Shown: in pieces, positions 63,805 to 64,000 of the stretch
Position numbering within the stretch: position 1 is the stretch's first letter
How the letters are laid out: every line of letters starts with the position of its first letter
Assembly: GCA_001574975.1 (NCBI GenBank)
Contig: KQ965873.1
Coordinates: 1-64,000, forward strand
Source: Gonapodya prolifera JEL478
Lineage: Eukaryota > Monoblepharomycota > Monoblepharidomycetes > Monoblepharidales > Gonapodyaceae
Length of the DNA stretch: 64,000 bases
Direction: 5' to 3'
Position numbers and translations under genes: made by a program
Notes under the pieces: model-generated
What the model saw: the letters and a program-made list of their open reading frames with translations, nothing else
Told to the model about the DNA's origin: nothing
Database searches by the model: none

Positions 63805-64000
63805 CAGGGGAAACGCCTGGTCCGGCAGTTCTGTTTGGAACGCGGAAACAATTGAAGTCTCCAGAGATTACGATGGAGGTCTGGGGATTCGCACCGCTCG
63901 TCATCGCGACGGATCCGTGTAAAATATTCCACGAGGATTCGATTCCCAGTGGCACGGTTTTCATCGGCGGGGGCGAAATGTGCTTCTTCCAATCCCAATC

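Overview
The window is from a zoosporic (flagellated) fungus, most probably a chytrid. The GC-rich genes carry short GT-AG introns of about 45-300 nt. The fungal or chytrid markers are a Zn2Cys6 transcription factor, a Crinkler protein, a Cache-type receptor and fungal-style BTB, F-box and GH16 genes. Two centriole/flagellum genes (CEP19-like and CFAP99-like) point to a life stage with a motile cilium. No rRNA, tRNA or CRISPR was found. For many genes I rebuilt exon structure by hand; where exon lengths sum to a whole number of codons this is stated.

Layout. 0.16-2.35 kb: a Crinkler gene between two direct repeats. 3.3-7.4 kb: an FBXO31-like F-box protein. 8.6-11 kb: a Cache receptor. 11.5-14.2 kb: a CEP19-like protein with a long disordered tail. 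14.5-15.7 kb: an F-box protein. 16.4-18.4 kb: a BTB protein. 18.8-21.3 kb: a RING/TRAF-type zinc-finger protein. 21.6-23.5 kb: a secreted GH16 protein with an altered active site. 23.9-29.3 kb: two tandem amino-acid/GABA-type permeases. 30.8-31.7 kb: a small gene. At least four of these genes (two F-box, BTB, RING) look connected to ubiquitin ligation.

31.9-46.7 kb is a repeat-rich accessory block. A low-GC Mutator-like (MULE) DNA transposon of about 8.9 kb (32069-40977) with a perfect 9-bp target-site duplication lies inside one copy of a dispersed repeat; an uninterrupted copy of that repeat lies at 46.05-46.68 kb. The transposon seems to encode one multi-exon protein joining an OTU-type cysteine protease, an AT-hook, a MULE DDE transposase, a SWIM zinc finger and a C-terminal ubiquitin-specific-protease-like domain, between inverted arrays of short repeats. 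This is the best candidate for an undescribed system. A Zn2Cys6 regulator lies between the two repeat copies.

47.1-50.4 kb carries the CFAP99-like gene. 50.4-60.2 kb is a patchy accessory segment with a homolog of a protein conserved in giant DNA viruses (DUF5899-like), a RING-like piece, a Fanzor/TnpB-type zinc-ribbon fragment, a membrane-anchored GH5-like piece and several orphan reading frames; I read it as an old, partly decayed virus-like insertion mixed with transposon remains. 61.0-62.4 kb is a mitochondrial-type Ohr peroxidase with a 5-nt micro-exon. The window ends in a decayed F-box/ankyrin gene.
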